This document shows positions 48,731 to 59,579 of a stretch of DNA of 64,000 bases, piece after piece. Position 1 is the first letter of the stretch, and every line of letters starts with the position of its first letter. The DNA comes from Monilinia fructicola (lineage: Eukaryota; Ascomycota; Leotiomycetes; Helotiales; Sclerotiniaceae). The DNA is taken from NCBI GenBank assembly GCA_008692225.1, contig VICG01000005.1:2592654-2656653 (forward strand). Reading direction: 5' to 3'. Below the pieces are notes generated by a model that did no database searches, had not been told where the DNA came from, and saw nothing but the letters and a program-made list of their open reading frames with translations. The translations under genes and the position numbers were made by a program.

Positions 48731-50062
48731 ATACAGATGGGAGTTCGACTTCTGCCGGCCCGGGTGTCTCTAGGAGATCTCTTTTAAAGTATAGTATCGC
48801 TTAGTTTAGGCGTGATGAGATATCACGTGCTTATGGCACGTGATACTCGTCACAGGCTCTGCTAAAAGATAAAAGAGTACGAGAAAACGTGACTTATATG
48901 GGTTTCCCGGGTTGAATAGTGTATCTTTGGTAGGGACCTTAGCAAGGGCACTATGTTTATATCAGGTTGACTTCACGTCGAAGGCGTTCAAGTTTCCTGA
49001 TCATCTTGTCTTTGATTTCAAATACTACATGTTTCAAATGAAGTTGTCATGTTTAAATCTGTCGCTTACAAGTAAGATTACTATAATCACCGACCTGGGG
49101 CAGTGCTGTTTGCGAATGTATATTAATGTTCTGACCCGAATAGATATTGAATTCGTTCAAGTATCTGTCGAGAATGAAGATTAGACCTTCTTCGTATCAA
49201 TAGCACTGGAATCCACAACGTACCAAGGGCAAAATATTATGACCACTTCTTCTAGGAACTCTCATCATAACCCACTATACACAAATTGAAATGACTCGAG
49301 TGTTATATCATTTTTTTCGTTCCTCTTGATCTTTTGATATTTCACTCCTCGTTGCAATCTACTTGGTCGTACATTAAAGAAGTTGTATCAATCATGATGG
49401 GCATCTTAGAGTTGAATAATGGCCAGCTTGAATTCAGACAAGCTACAAGCCTCTACCAAGGAATTCCAGTCCGGAAAAAAGACACTTTATCTACCCATCA
49501 TGTGGACTTGACCCTCATACCTGATAGATGAAATTGTACATGTTGATAATATGGATACGTAGACTTAAATGAACTCTTGCAAGTTATGTTTGACCTCCAA
49601 AACATCTAAACCGCATTGTTTGCCCTATCATGGGAGAATATTCAAAGTCAAACCGCAAGCGTCATTTTCAATTCAACGATTGATGGTGTAGTGAAAGTCA
49701 AATGGTCTGGCTGGGTAGACTTTTAACGATCTTGAAATGACAAACTCTTCATCTTATATAATGCAGACATCCTGCCGTTTATACGATAGTCTCATCACCG
49801 TAACACTGGCATTATGGCAACAGATTTGCGGATTGGAGCCCATTTATATATGACTGTAATTATATGTTGTGAGCGACTAGCAACAAGGGTAACGTATCAT
49901 CATACCATCAATCATATATAAATTCATCTTCTGCCTGCAAAATCACGAGATGTTTTTCTTCCAAAAACATCTTCACAACAACAACGAGGATCAGATCATA
50001 TAACCTTTCCGCAATCTCACTAACAATTCCTCAATAAAATCATCGATACTCCGCTTGCCACA
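48731..50062. other. Gene-free spacer with a CACGTG hairpin
   Basis: Composition returns to normal here. A 10-bp perfect inverted repeat (TATCACGTGC, 5-bp loop, GCACGTGATA) is at 48821-48845. At about 48748-48765 GAGTTCGACTTCT resembles a tRNA B-box but no cloverleaf can be built. Open frames at 48912 and 49334 are unsupported. The last 150 bp is the presumed promoter of the next gene. Confidence 0.4.
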
Positions 50063-50711
50063 ATGGGTGATAAGTACAACCTTGGTGGAAAGGAGTTCCG
50101 TCGAGCTGCTGGCTTTCTACGCACACAAAAATTTGGCAGAGAAGCTATTGGCAGAGAAAAAACAAGGAGAAGCCTCAGTCACTAGGACCGCAGAGTCTGG
50201 AAGCCCTGTTCGATTATTTGACCTATCCAGCATTCCTCAACACGATTCAGTGACTATTGGACATTTTAGCGAGACCAAGAGGCTTACTTACCATTAACCT
50301 TAATCTCATCAACGAGGGATTCATCGTTAATATGCCATCGCTTCTTGAGACACTGCCAGCCTATTCCCCATTCATCAATAATGCCACAATCCGACTTTAT
50401 GCTCCTAGACGACATAAGACTCTGGATATTTACAAAGATCGAATTTCAAGCATCAAGATGGTCGATATTCTAAACGAATTCAATTTTGAAAAGTTGAACG
50501 TCATCATAGGTCTTAACAGCAACGACTTCCTACCAATGAGGTCGGCTGCTTCGTCCATGGAATCAAGTAGCAAAAGTGGAGAATGAGGTATTACATATTT
50601 GATAAAGAAGGAGAAACTGTCATCAAGGCTAGAATTACTAAAGCTAGCCCTTATTTTCGTAGACTGGTGGAGTCTTCAACACAGACTTTTAAAATCAGTA
50701 GGGATGATTGA
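50063..50711 (+). pseudogene. Unknown gene, broken by two frame shifts and a stop
   Basis: Three open stretches line up as one coding sequence of about 216 codons. It starts MGDKYNLGGKEFRRAAGFLR, continues after an apparently missing base in the A6 run 50157-50162 as PQSLEALFDYLTYPAFLNTI, meets an in-frame TGA at 50251-50253, continues LLDILARPRGLLTINLNL and PAYSPFINNATIRLYAPRRH, and after another missing base near 50582 ends with RYYIFDKEGETVIKARITKA before TGA at 50709. All parts read like natural globular protein. No family recognised. The internal TGA could be a mutated CGA (Arg). It may be a true pseudogene or a gene with several sequence errors. Confidence 0.6.
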
Positions 50712-51472
50712 TGGAAAAGTATGGTATGGATGTGGTGTTCAGGTGTTGGCGGAGTTATACAAAGCAAAGAATAGAAGATTTTGCCATGATGGTTGTTGTG
50801 GGAAGGGGAAGGGGAAGGAAGAATGCTGGACTCCAGAAGTCTTTTACAGTTCAGACAACACGATATCAACTAATTATAATTAGAGCCGAGATGAAAATGC
50901 CCAAGATTTTGCCATTTGGATGATCGGTAGTTTGCTTTACAGAAAAATTCGAAATCTCCACTAAATGACCATGATTATAGACAATCCGAGTGATCAATGT
51001 TTTTCAATATAAGCTAGTACCTGTGTATTAACATAGTAAGCCACATATAGATAGATCGTAGATGATAGACATCTGAATTGATGAAGTTGATACAGACAAT
51101 AGACTATAGCGAAGGACAAAAGAACGAGCGTTGAACACGAGGGCTATATCTTTTTCAAGATTAGAAAATAATGGATGTAAGTATTCGGAGATATCAAGTG
51201 AAAAATGAAAATGATTGAGCTCGTCCAGACAGCCAACATCATACATAAAAATCCGACGATTGTATTTGGCATGCTGTACTTCAGCTACCAAATGTTAAAA
51301 AGTGACCAATAAAAAGCATCAAGCTAATTCAAGCGTTATGGAAAATAAAACCAAAAAAAAGAAGACTAAAGAATTGGAAGCTTTGTCCTACTACACCAGA
51401 GCTATCCATCACATGAACAATATGTCTCGTCTTCTCAAGGTCTCACCAAAACTTTTCACTCCTTTAATCTCC
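50712..51472. other. Gene-free spacer
   Basis: No feature seen. Frames at 50599, 51028 and 51302 overlap without coding character. Confidence 0.4.
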
Positions 51473-52860
51473 TCATCTCAACTCATCTTGGTCCAACACC
51501 TCGAAATTGGGTGGAATTTCGGTCTTGCCACTGGCTACAATCCCAGGTACATCCATAATCTCGTAATAATATGAAGGATTGGGCCACCACTTCCCTTTGC
51601 GAAAATACGAGTAATACAGCTTGCCGTTCTTATTAATTCCCACACACATGAACGTCTGAACCACGGGTGGTACCGTCATTATAAACAGATATCGTAGGTG
51701 GGCTTAACCAGTTTGTGTATAAAGATGGCGACCAAGTAGTCTTACTAGGATACCAGCCAGTTTTGAGGGCTGTGAAGCTTGAATGAATATGTGTCTCGGT
51801 CATTAGGATTGAGGCCCATTATGTAGGTGTTGTTTCGCTGCGTCGTAGGCAACAGCTGGTTTTGTCAGACTGTTATATATGCCGAGATCCTCCCACTAAG
51901 ATTTTGGTGGCAGTTAGATGGATATCTCTTGTAGAAACAGAAAACAGTCCCAACTTACATCGGACCAAGTGCCACTGCTGATATCACCAGTGAAAGATCG
52001 GCGGTATAATCTTCCCGTATTGGAAATTCCCCAGACATCTAAGTCTGTGTATGGGTCTTGCGAGTAATCTAATAAAATTGGGCATCAGCTAGAAGCTTAC
52101 CACACTCATTTATATTGATAAGACAATTACTTACGAGTGGTTCTCCAACAAATTTCAATGATCCGCTGAGATTGTTTTGCGTTAAGTAGTTCGATCCATC
52201 ATTCTTGCTCCACTGTCGATTTAACAATAATTTTCCATCACTTGATATTCCTAGATAATGAACCACCAAGCTGAGCCTAGTATCTGTTGTCTGTGTAGTA
52301 ATTTGAGAGAGCGTAGAAGAAAATTGGGTCAAAAATGGTGCATTGAACCTTTGACATTGAGACGGAGCATATCTAGTACTGGAGGTAAGACTACAACTGC
52401 TTTTAGCAAAATCATGAATAGAGACTCGAAAGGAGTAAACACACCTGAAGCATACTTCCCCCGATGGTTTTTGTGGCGGTATAAATGCTTGAAGTATCAA
52501 CTGGTCCCTGACTGGAAGCAAGATTGGATACTCCCGCTTCTGTGCTACTTATCCAATCATCAGTCCATCCATATTCAACAGCGCCATAAGTCCGGCGCCA
52601 TACTATTCCATCTGGGTCAGTAATGTACGTGTGGATCCAAAGGTAATTGCAAAGTGCAGGTGCAATTGATGTAGCAATCCGTTCAGTTGCTTTCTTTGGG
52701 GTACTGGTACGGTATGAGTTGCTTGCTAAACTAGCATCAAGACCTATCGCCTGTCCATCTCCAGAATTGAAGAGTACAGTGCTTGAGGTTTGAGTTGCGC
52801 TGAATGAAAACAAACTCGTGTTGTATATAGCCTCAACTACCTGATATCCCTGGTCAGCTG
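51473..52860 (-). pseudogene. Lectin-like beta-propeller gene (fucose-lectin/PLL style), multiply frame-broken
   Basis: Exon-like blocks on the minus strand are about 52860-52445, 52400-52135, 52068-51959 and 51895-51473, separated by introns with GTGTGT or GTAAGT donors. Repeated propeller strands suggest a lectin fold: ITDPDGIVWRRTYGAVEYGW, VHYLGISSDGKLLLNRQW, ISNTGRLYRRSFTGDISSGT, YIMGLNPNDRDTYSF and GINKNGKLYYSYFRKGKWW, with regularly placed Trp and D/N-G turns as in fungal fucose-specific or PLL-type lectins. The family call is by pattern only. At least three frame changes lie in the last block (AAA near 51850, AA near 51790, CCC near 51666), and the junction of blocks 2 and 3 is out of phase. 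The 5' end is not resolved and no signal peptide is seen. Confidence 0.5.
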
Positions 52861-55800
52861 GGACTTATAGATATTATAGGGAGCAGATGGGTGTAGTTAT
52901 GCTGTACCACAAGCCATATCATGAATGCCAATACCTGCATCATGAATATTGATAATTTCGTTATCTTTTAGTGTAGTATAGTGGTAAAAAAAAGGTAATA
53001 AGATAATTGAATGGATACAATCTATCTGCTAGACAGCATTGAAGCTTTTTTCTTATGCTCCGGCTATCCCTGGTGTAGCCGTTCTGTGATTGTCAAATTT
53101 TGCAAGCTGAGATCAAAGATTGATGCGCGGAAGAGCGCAGTCAAGAGTTAATATCTGGGAACGAAAGTCAACGCCAAGTGTATGATGGTGATCTTATCTG
53201 CAAGTACGGCATGGTGGTCTGCACCCAGGACTGCAAATACGTAGGCTAGACTACAGATTTGGGAATTACTCGGTGCGTTCGGAAACACCTTTCAATGACC
53301 TGTCACATTGTATATGAACAAAAATCTATGAGGCTGCATATGTGTATTGACTATGGCTGTACAGATATGTACCTTCTAGTCCTTTGAAGAATCTTCCAAA
53401 TCAAGCAGTAAGATATGCAGTTGTTTGCGGGGAATGTTGAGGGCTAAGTGTAGATATTCTGCCGGCTGCCGGCTGCCGGATTCAGCTCAAATTTTGTGAC
53501 CACTCGCATCATATTTTACCGAGCCACACCATCTCCTCACCACTCGGAATTAATCATTATGCCAGGGTAGTTTACTCTCCTCAATCTTCCTTGTATACTG
53601 CTTGACATTCACCAGCATTTGAAGGGTTTGTGATGGATTCTCATTTTACCAGTAAATATCAGGTTTAGTAAAGGGACTGCTAATCAATGAACTAATTTTG
53701 TTGGACTTCTAGTGCTTGTGTCAAGCAAAGTTTGAAGTGTGACACGACCATTTATTTAGCAAATGGCTTCAACGAACGCAACGAATTAAATCGATTTGAA
53801 TGGTTGGAATTGCATCCTAGAATGATTTATGTACTAATCAACTCACAATTGACAAAATGCATGTTCAAGGCTCTGCTCAGATACTTCTGCAAGCCCTCTC
53901 AAGAAAACAATATCATAATGCGAGTTAACGCAGTTCAATCTGAAAATAGTAATTTGAGCATATTATGTTAGCACTCAAGAGTGTATAAAGTTACTATAAA
54001 CCCGGCATTGCAATGAATGAACCAATATCTACTCCGTAGCGAACATCCATTGAAGAATGCAGTTATTCATCTGTCTTGCAGGTCAGAGGGGTAACTATAC
54101 CACATCTTTCAGCTCTCTCGAGACTCTTCGGCTTTGCTCTGAATATGCACCTTTTTCTGAACAGGAGTTTCGATATTTAAAGCGGTTTTTGATTGGTTCA
54201 TCCCTTTCTTGATTATGAATGGGGCCCTGAGCTGGGAAGACACTTGACCATTGCAACGATTAATTGAAGGCCACTTGAATCCAAGCACCTAAAGCCATCA
54301 TCCATAATGATGTAGAAAATGGACTTCTCATTCAAATAAGTTCATCAACGTAAAATGCCTTGGAACTAGCAATAAAAGACTTGTTTTGATTTTGAGGAAC
54401 TTATACCGGTCTTTGGATGCAATCACCGAAAACCCTTCATATGCAGAACTTCACGAAAATGAATGCCACTTACTGACCTCACGCAGTCCCTGAGTTCGTT
54501 CCACCACATTTCTCTGAGCTCTCGAGGCCCCTGCTCCTTTGCTTTCGATGAACTCTTGGGAGGCTTTTCCTTCAAGTACATGATCTTGCAAACGTCGAGC
54601 AGATCCTATCTATTCTACCATCTTATATCAATTATCATCATAAAAATCGTCGGCGTGCTTTGTTTTAACATCGATACTCGCAGCCAATTGATATGATTAC
54701 TTAAAGTAAGGTTATATATGGCAGCCTGATCTTCACACAGGTAGAAGCTCTCCACTCTTGGAGAAGAAGTGTAAAATCTCCATACCAGCTTTTGCGTTCC
54801 AGTCTCATCAATGCTTAGAATCCCACTTTTTGTTTTTATTACTCTCCCCGGCTGGATTCAAGCCACAACCTAGTTTTGAGACTTATATGCCCAGGTTGAA
54901 ATGTATCTCCCCGTGAAGTTGAGTGCACCAAGGATTTCTTTCTTCTCCGACCCGACAGCACGTTCAGAACAATGTGCTAAGGTGAGAAAATTGGTATGTG
55001 AAAGGGATCTTGACTATTAACTTTTCTAATCATGACGACAGGATCTGTTCCCCCAACTTTAAAATTGGCATCGTTTGGCATATTGGGAGTTTGAGATGGC
55101 CAATAATTAGCACTTGCTGTAGTTTGACTGAAACACTGGAATAATCAAGAGAACTAACAGAATTATCTTGTCAGTTTTGTTCAATGATGATGAGTTTCGA
55201 ATTCACTGTGATTACTCAAGGCACATAACCAAAAAATAATGCCCAGATTATTTTCGCCGAGTGCAGAGGTAAGTTTTTTTGGAGAGAGCACGTGTGTATG
55301 CAGGAGAGGAGGAATGAAAATGAGGAAGTAGTGATTGAAATATGGTTATATATATAGAAACGTTTTTATTTTCCCTACGGGACCAAAAATTCTGACCTTT
55401 CAACAGTCAGTGAATCTTACAGTATATTAAAAAACCTAATTTCACTCACGATCTACCTGTTTTTGTTGCAGAGTTATATAGAGTTATGCAAAGATATACA
55501 AAAATCCTTCATATAGCTCATATACTAAAAAGTGGAAGGACAAGCTAGTATGACTTACTCGAAACCTTATTATTATGAAAGCTAATCCATTTTTGGAGGC
55601 ATCACGATCACTTGGACAATCACGATTACGATTATAAGCATTATTATTATTATTATTATTATTGAAGCTATTCAGAGATTCGAAGTTGTTAAGCCTATTT
55701 GAAATGTTAACGTTGAAAAAGCGAGAAATAGGGGGGAAAGCGAATGGAAAAAGCAATTTACCCTTTCAAATTTCAACGAAATGTTTTTAACTTACCTTTA
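52861..55800. other. Gene-free region, about 2.9 kb
   Basis: No supportable gene. Short frames at 53732-53971, 54463-54696 and 55484-55756 have no recognisable content, the last one running over an ATT triplet stretch. A short GGCTGCC repeat is at about 53460-53478. This could be a graveyard of old genes, but I see nothing specific. Confidence 0.45.
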
Positions 55801-55806
55801 ATATAA

Positions 55807-55890
55807 TAAAAGAATGAAAGAATGAAAGAATGAAAGAATGAAAGAATGAAAGAATGAAAGAATGAAAGAATGAAAGAATGAAAGAATAAA
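55807..55890. repeat. 8-bp tandem repeat AAAGAATG, about 10 units
   Basis: Ten or so head-to-tail AAAGAATG units with one A substitution near the right end, in AT-rich spacer. Confidence 0.93.
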
Positions 55891-55934
55891 AGAATGAAAA
55901 TTGAAGGTATTCAAGAATTAGTATATCGAATAAA

Positions 55935-56080
55935 GCTATTCAACGAAACTAATCCATTTTAAGCCAACTAACAGATTTTAGACTACCCACAGATAAACTA
56001 ACAGATCTTAGGCTTCTTTTGAATAAACTAATAGAATTCTAACTGTTTATAGTTAAATTAACATAATTTAGATTACTATT
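55935..56080. repeat. Degenerate tandem repeat, about 34-bp period
   Basis: Repeats around AAACTAACAGATTTTAG recur about four times with drift (TAACAGATCTTAGGC, TAATAGAATTCTAAC, TAACATAATTTAGAT). Non-coding. Confidence 0.5.
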
Positions 56081-56088
56081 TATATATA

Positions 56089-56350
56089 CCCATATATTTA
56101 TAAAACATGATATTTTTGAAAAAACGTTGATTCACTGACTTTTTGTAGGAATTCTGGTTCCGTAGGGTTTACTCTGAATTTTGAAGTCATTTCGACTGTT
56201 AGTCTAGTTCATCTGTTTGACCAAACAAACGACGTATGCTTCTATGGAAATTGCAAGTCGAATAAACACTATCCCTACGAAACGAAAATTCCTATAAAAA
56301 GCCAATTAATCAACGTTTCTTGAAAATATCATATTTTATAAATATATGAG
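56089..56350. mobile_element. Small TIR element (MITE), 262 bp
   Basis: Inverted termini of about 65 bp: left CCCATATATTTATAAAACAT and right, read inward, CTCATATATTTATAAAATAT, continuing through GAAACGTTGATT and ending at AGGAATT. TA dinucleotides flank both ends, compatible with a Tc1/mariner-like TA target. It has no coding capacity. Confidence 0.75.
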
Positions 56351-56359
56351 TATATATTA

Positions 56360-56507
56360 GCACTCGCGGAAAATAAATTTTCAGACTATGGATTCTTCGA
56401 ATTTGATTACTTAATGGGGGCTAGCCCCCAAACCCTAATCCTCACTTCGTTCGAGGCTAATAAAATTCTATGAATTCATAATCTAAAAATTTATTTTCCG
56501 CGAGTGC
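56360..56507. mobile_element. Small TIR element (MITE), 148 bp, TA target
   Basis: Inverted termini GCACTCGCGGAAAATAAATT and its complement, flanked by TA on both sides (56358-56359, 56508-56509). The centre holds a short GGGGGCTAGCCCCC palindrome. It adjoins the previous element with 9 bp between them. Termini of this kind fit a Tc1/mariner/pogo-type MITE. Confidence 0.82.
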
Positions 56508-57239
56508 TAGTATTAATGATAATAATAAAAATAAAAGGAAAATAATATAATAGTTTATAATATTAACAAAAGTTAAAAGTAAAGATTAAAATCGAATAAA
56601 ATTAAAAAGTATAAAAAAAAAACAAATTTAATTAAAAAAAAAAGTAAAAAAAGCCTTTTTAAAAAAAAATAAAGATTAAGCTTTTGATTTTCAAAATTAG
56701 AATTTAATTAAAGCAATTATAATATTAGTAAAATTTTAAATAACAACTATAAGTTTATTTATATATAATAAATAAAATTATAAATTATAATTAAAATAAT
56801 TATAAAAAGAATGACTAAATTAATAATATAAAAGAAAAATAAGGAAAATAAAATATAGGATTTAAGTATAGTAAATTGAATTAAAAATATTAAAGAATAG
56901 TTTATTAAGTATTTCTATAATTCGAATTAGATTATATTAAATATAATAATAATTATACAAACTTGTAGAACAATATAATTATATACTATAAATAGCGAGT
57001 TTATAATCTATTTTATAAATACGATTTTTAATAAAGTAATAATAATAAATAAAGTATTATAAGAATTATTATATATAAAAGATTCTAAAAGTATTATATA
57101 AATCTATAAGGAAAATAAACGATAAGAAGTAGAAAGTATAATAAAAAATAAAATAATATTTAAATTATAATTATTACAATTACAAATTTCTTTTGTTTTT
57201 CATTTTCACGAGTTTTTTAAAATGATATATATAATAGAT
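56508..57239. other. AT-rich gene-free block
   Basis: About 0.7 kb of very AT-rich, repeat-like sequence with no open frames of note; probably RIP-decayed. Confidence 0.5.
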
Positions 57240-57911
57240 TTTACGATAAATTACTCTCATGCTATGAAAAATCGAAAAAAATTACTCTCATGCTATAAAA
57301 ATCGAGGTGATTTTACTATAATACTATATAGATTCTATACTTTTTGAATAGAATCTAAATTAGATTCTATTCAAAAAGTATAGAATCTAAGGTTTTATAA
57401 TAGATTTTTTATATTAACAATTAGTAGTTATATTATTTCAAAATGGAAGGGTTTAGAATGGAAGGGTCGGGAATGGAATGGCCAGAATGGAATGGCCGGA
57501 ATGGAAGGGTCGGGAATGGAAGTGGCCGAAATGGTTGATCACCTTCGAAATGGCCGAAATGGTTGATCACCTTCGAAATGGCTGAAATGGTTGATCACCT
57601 TCGAAATGGCTGAAATGGTCGGAATAATTAAGCTCCGAACGGTAGGAACGGAAAGTCGGAGCTTTTTTGCTTACTAATAATCGACCAATGAAAATACTTA
57701 GATTTTGAAAATTCATAATTCACTATTTAGATTCTAGCTTTTTTGAATAGAATCTAATTTAGAATTAATCAAAACAGGCTAGATTCTAAATTAGATTCTA
57801 TTCAAAAAGGCTAGAATCTATGTAGGCATTATAGTAAAATAAGTCTGATTTTTGTGGCATGAAGAGTAATTTTTTCGACTTTTCATAGGCATGAGAGTAA
57901 TTTATCGTAAA
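57240..57911. mobile_element. TIR element with GC-richer minisatellite core, 672 bp
   Basis: Inverted termini of about 100 bp begin TTTACGATAAATTACTCTCA on both sides and include a second inner pair around TAGATTCTATTCAAAAAG. The core (57440-57660) is much more GC-rich than its surroundings and made of tandem motifs: GGAATGGAATGGCC-type units, then about three copies of a 28-bp unit containing GAAATGGTTGATCACCTTC. There is no open frame. Family not assigned. Confidence 0.75.
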
Positions 57912-58201
57912 TAATATTAAATTCTAAAAATATTTATAAAACTTTAAAGCTTATATTATTTTTCTATAATTTATATATCGTTAAATTTTAAATTAATATA
58001 TTAATAGATTCTAAAATTTTCTAAAATCACTAATTGTATAGTATTATTATTCTTTTAAACATAATTTTTAAAATATAAAACTTTATAAATAGATGTTAAA
58101 ATACCAAATCTAATATATATAAATTATATAAAATTATATTAAGATTTCGTTAAACAATTATAAGTTTTATATTCGCTTATGCCTCTTTTAAAAACGCGCC
58201 C
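57912..58201. repeat. Partial copy of the 60742-61513 element
   Basis: This stretch matches the right part of the element at 60742-61513 (about 61205-61513) with many A/T differences, including the terminal ATTCGCTTATGCCTCTTTTA and CGCGCCCG. The left half of this copy is not visible upstream. Confidence 0.65.
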
Positions 58202-58342
58202 GAATAATGACTAAATACTTTTTAATAGGATTTTCATATTCATAGACTATGCTATTTATATAAACTATAAAAATGAAAATGAAAACTAGCTAAATGTCTC
58301 TAATGAAGATCAATAATTGAAGTAGTAGAGTAGATTCTAGAG
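58202..58342. other. Short AT-rich spacer
   Basis: Spacer between the partial inverted-repeat element and the gag relic; nothing seen. Confidence 0.4.
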
Positions 58343-59030
58343 TTAGATTATTAAGAGATCACGCAGAAATGCTTTCTTGTTCTTATGATCATTTGTTAAC
58401 CATCCTTTCTTTACAAACTTCGGGATCAAATGCTTGAATTGAGGATTATGTATCTTTGATTTAATCTCCTTGATAACCTTTTCCGGTAGCTTTTTGTTAG
58501 GTTGATCAATGCATTTGCCGGTGAGAGCAATTTCGACGTTTCTACACTCTTCTGGGTCCCATGGATGAGAATATCGGTTCTGGTAGTTTTTCGGCAATTG
58601 ACAAGGGCATTTTGTGGATTTTCGTTGATTTTTGCTTTGCGAAGGAGTGATCGAATTCGCAGATGATTGATTGTTTTCGGTGTTGCTTTCTGCGAAGTAT
58701 ATACTTTTGTTCTTTAGATCTTGAGCGTTCTTGCTGAGTGCTGAAAAATACTATATTGCCGTATTGAGTGAGAGTCGGACTTGCTCGTTCAAGACATTCA
58801 TCGATCATGACTTGAAATAGTAGATGTTGTGCCAATGAAGGTAGGAACTTCGATCCTACAGCCTCAAGGAAGTCTATGATTGCAGGTAATCCTTGCACAT
58901 CAGGTAGATTATAAGCAATTGCTCTTGAACATTCGAGTGACCATTCATTATACCATTCGAGGGGATCGCCTCTACCGAGTGTTGCATGCATGAGCGATTG
59001 TCGATATGCCGAACGAGCTTCCATCCTCAT
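58343..59030 (-). pseudogene. Retrotransposon gag relic (Ty1/copia style)
   Basis: The 5' part on the minus strand reads SLMHATLGRGDPLEWYNEWS, then AIAYNLPDVQGLPAIIDFLE and AVGSKFLPSLAQHLLF, which resembles the helical gag domain of fungal Ty1/copia elements. A second frame (from 58597) contains a Cys/His knuckle-like segment around CPCQLPKNYQNRYSHPWDP and EECRNVEIALTG. The two parts are in different frames, so the gene is broken at least once. No integrase or reverse transcriptase is visible; flanking DNA is AT-rich and no LTRs were recognised. Confidence 0.6.
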
Positions 59031-59579
59031 AGCAACGGTGGGAGCAAGCTTATTCTTGCGATAATAAAATGATTGGAGTGTCCAACGTCATCGTTGGATG
59101 ACATGATGATCGTAGGTAGGCAAAAGAACAAAGTTCCTAATGGTGATCTACATATAGATATTGAAAAAGCAATGAAAGATTAATTGCTATATTAGGCTTA
59201 TGATTGTTACGAAGGTCGAGTTATATATAAGCATATAAAGATTGTTATTCAAAGTAAATAAGATTATAATAAGTTAAATTGAGTAAAATAAAAGATTCTA
59301 TTTCTATTAAAGAGTAATAAAAGAAGTATATAAATAAAAGAATGATGTATAACCTCGGTTATAAGAGTATAAAATGCTCTACATATCCGAGATCGGTATT
59401 GTAAGGATCGAAATAGACCTCCAGTCTACTTGGCGTTGTTTTGGATTAATGCCGGGCTAAAAAATTAGCCGAAAACGCATTAGAAGAATCCACGGGCCAA
59501 CTGAACCACACTGGCCACTGAACGCGCTAAACCCTTTTAGGTGATGTGTAGGCAATATTCCATTTTTAAAGTATATTTA
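59031..59579. other. Gene-free AT-rich spacer
   Basis: Sequence downstream of the gag start with moderate GC content; may belong to the same decayed retroelement but no LTR pair could be identified. Confidence 0.4.

Noticed and set aside
48690..48770. Possible tRNA gene
   Set aside because: A B-box-like GTTCGACTTC and a weak T-arm are present, but no acceptor stem, D-arm or anticodon arm can be paired.
51028..51291. Minus-strand 87-codon frame
   Set aside because: No family, no splice continuation, and the neighbouring spacer has similar frames on both strands.
55807..55890. CRISPR-like regular repeats
   Set aside because: 8-bp direct tandem repeats without spacers, in a eukaryotic genome.
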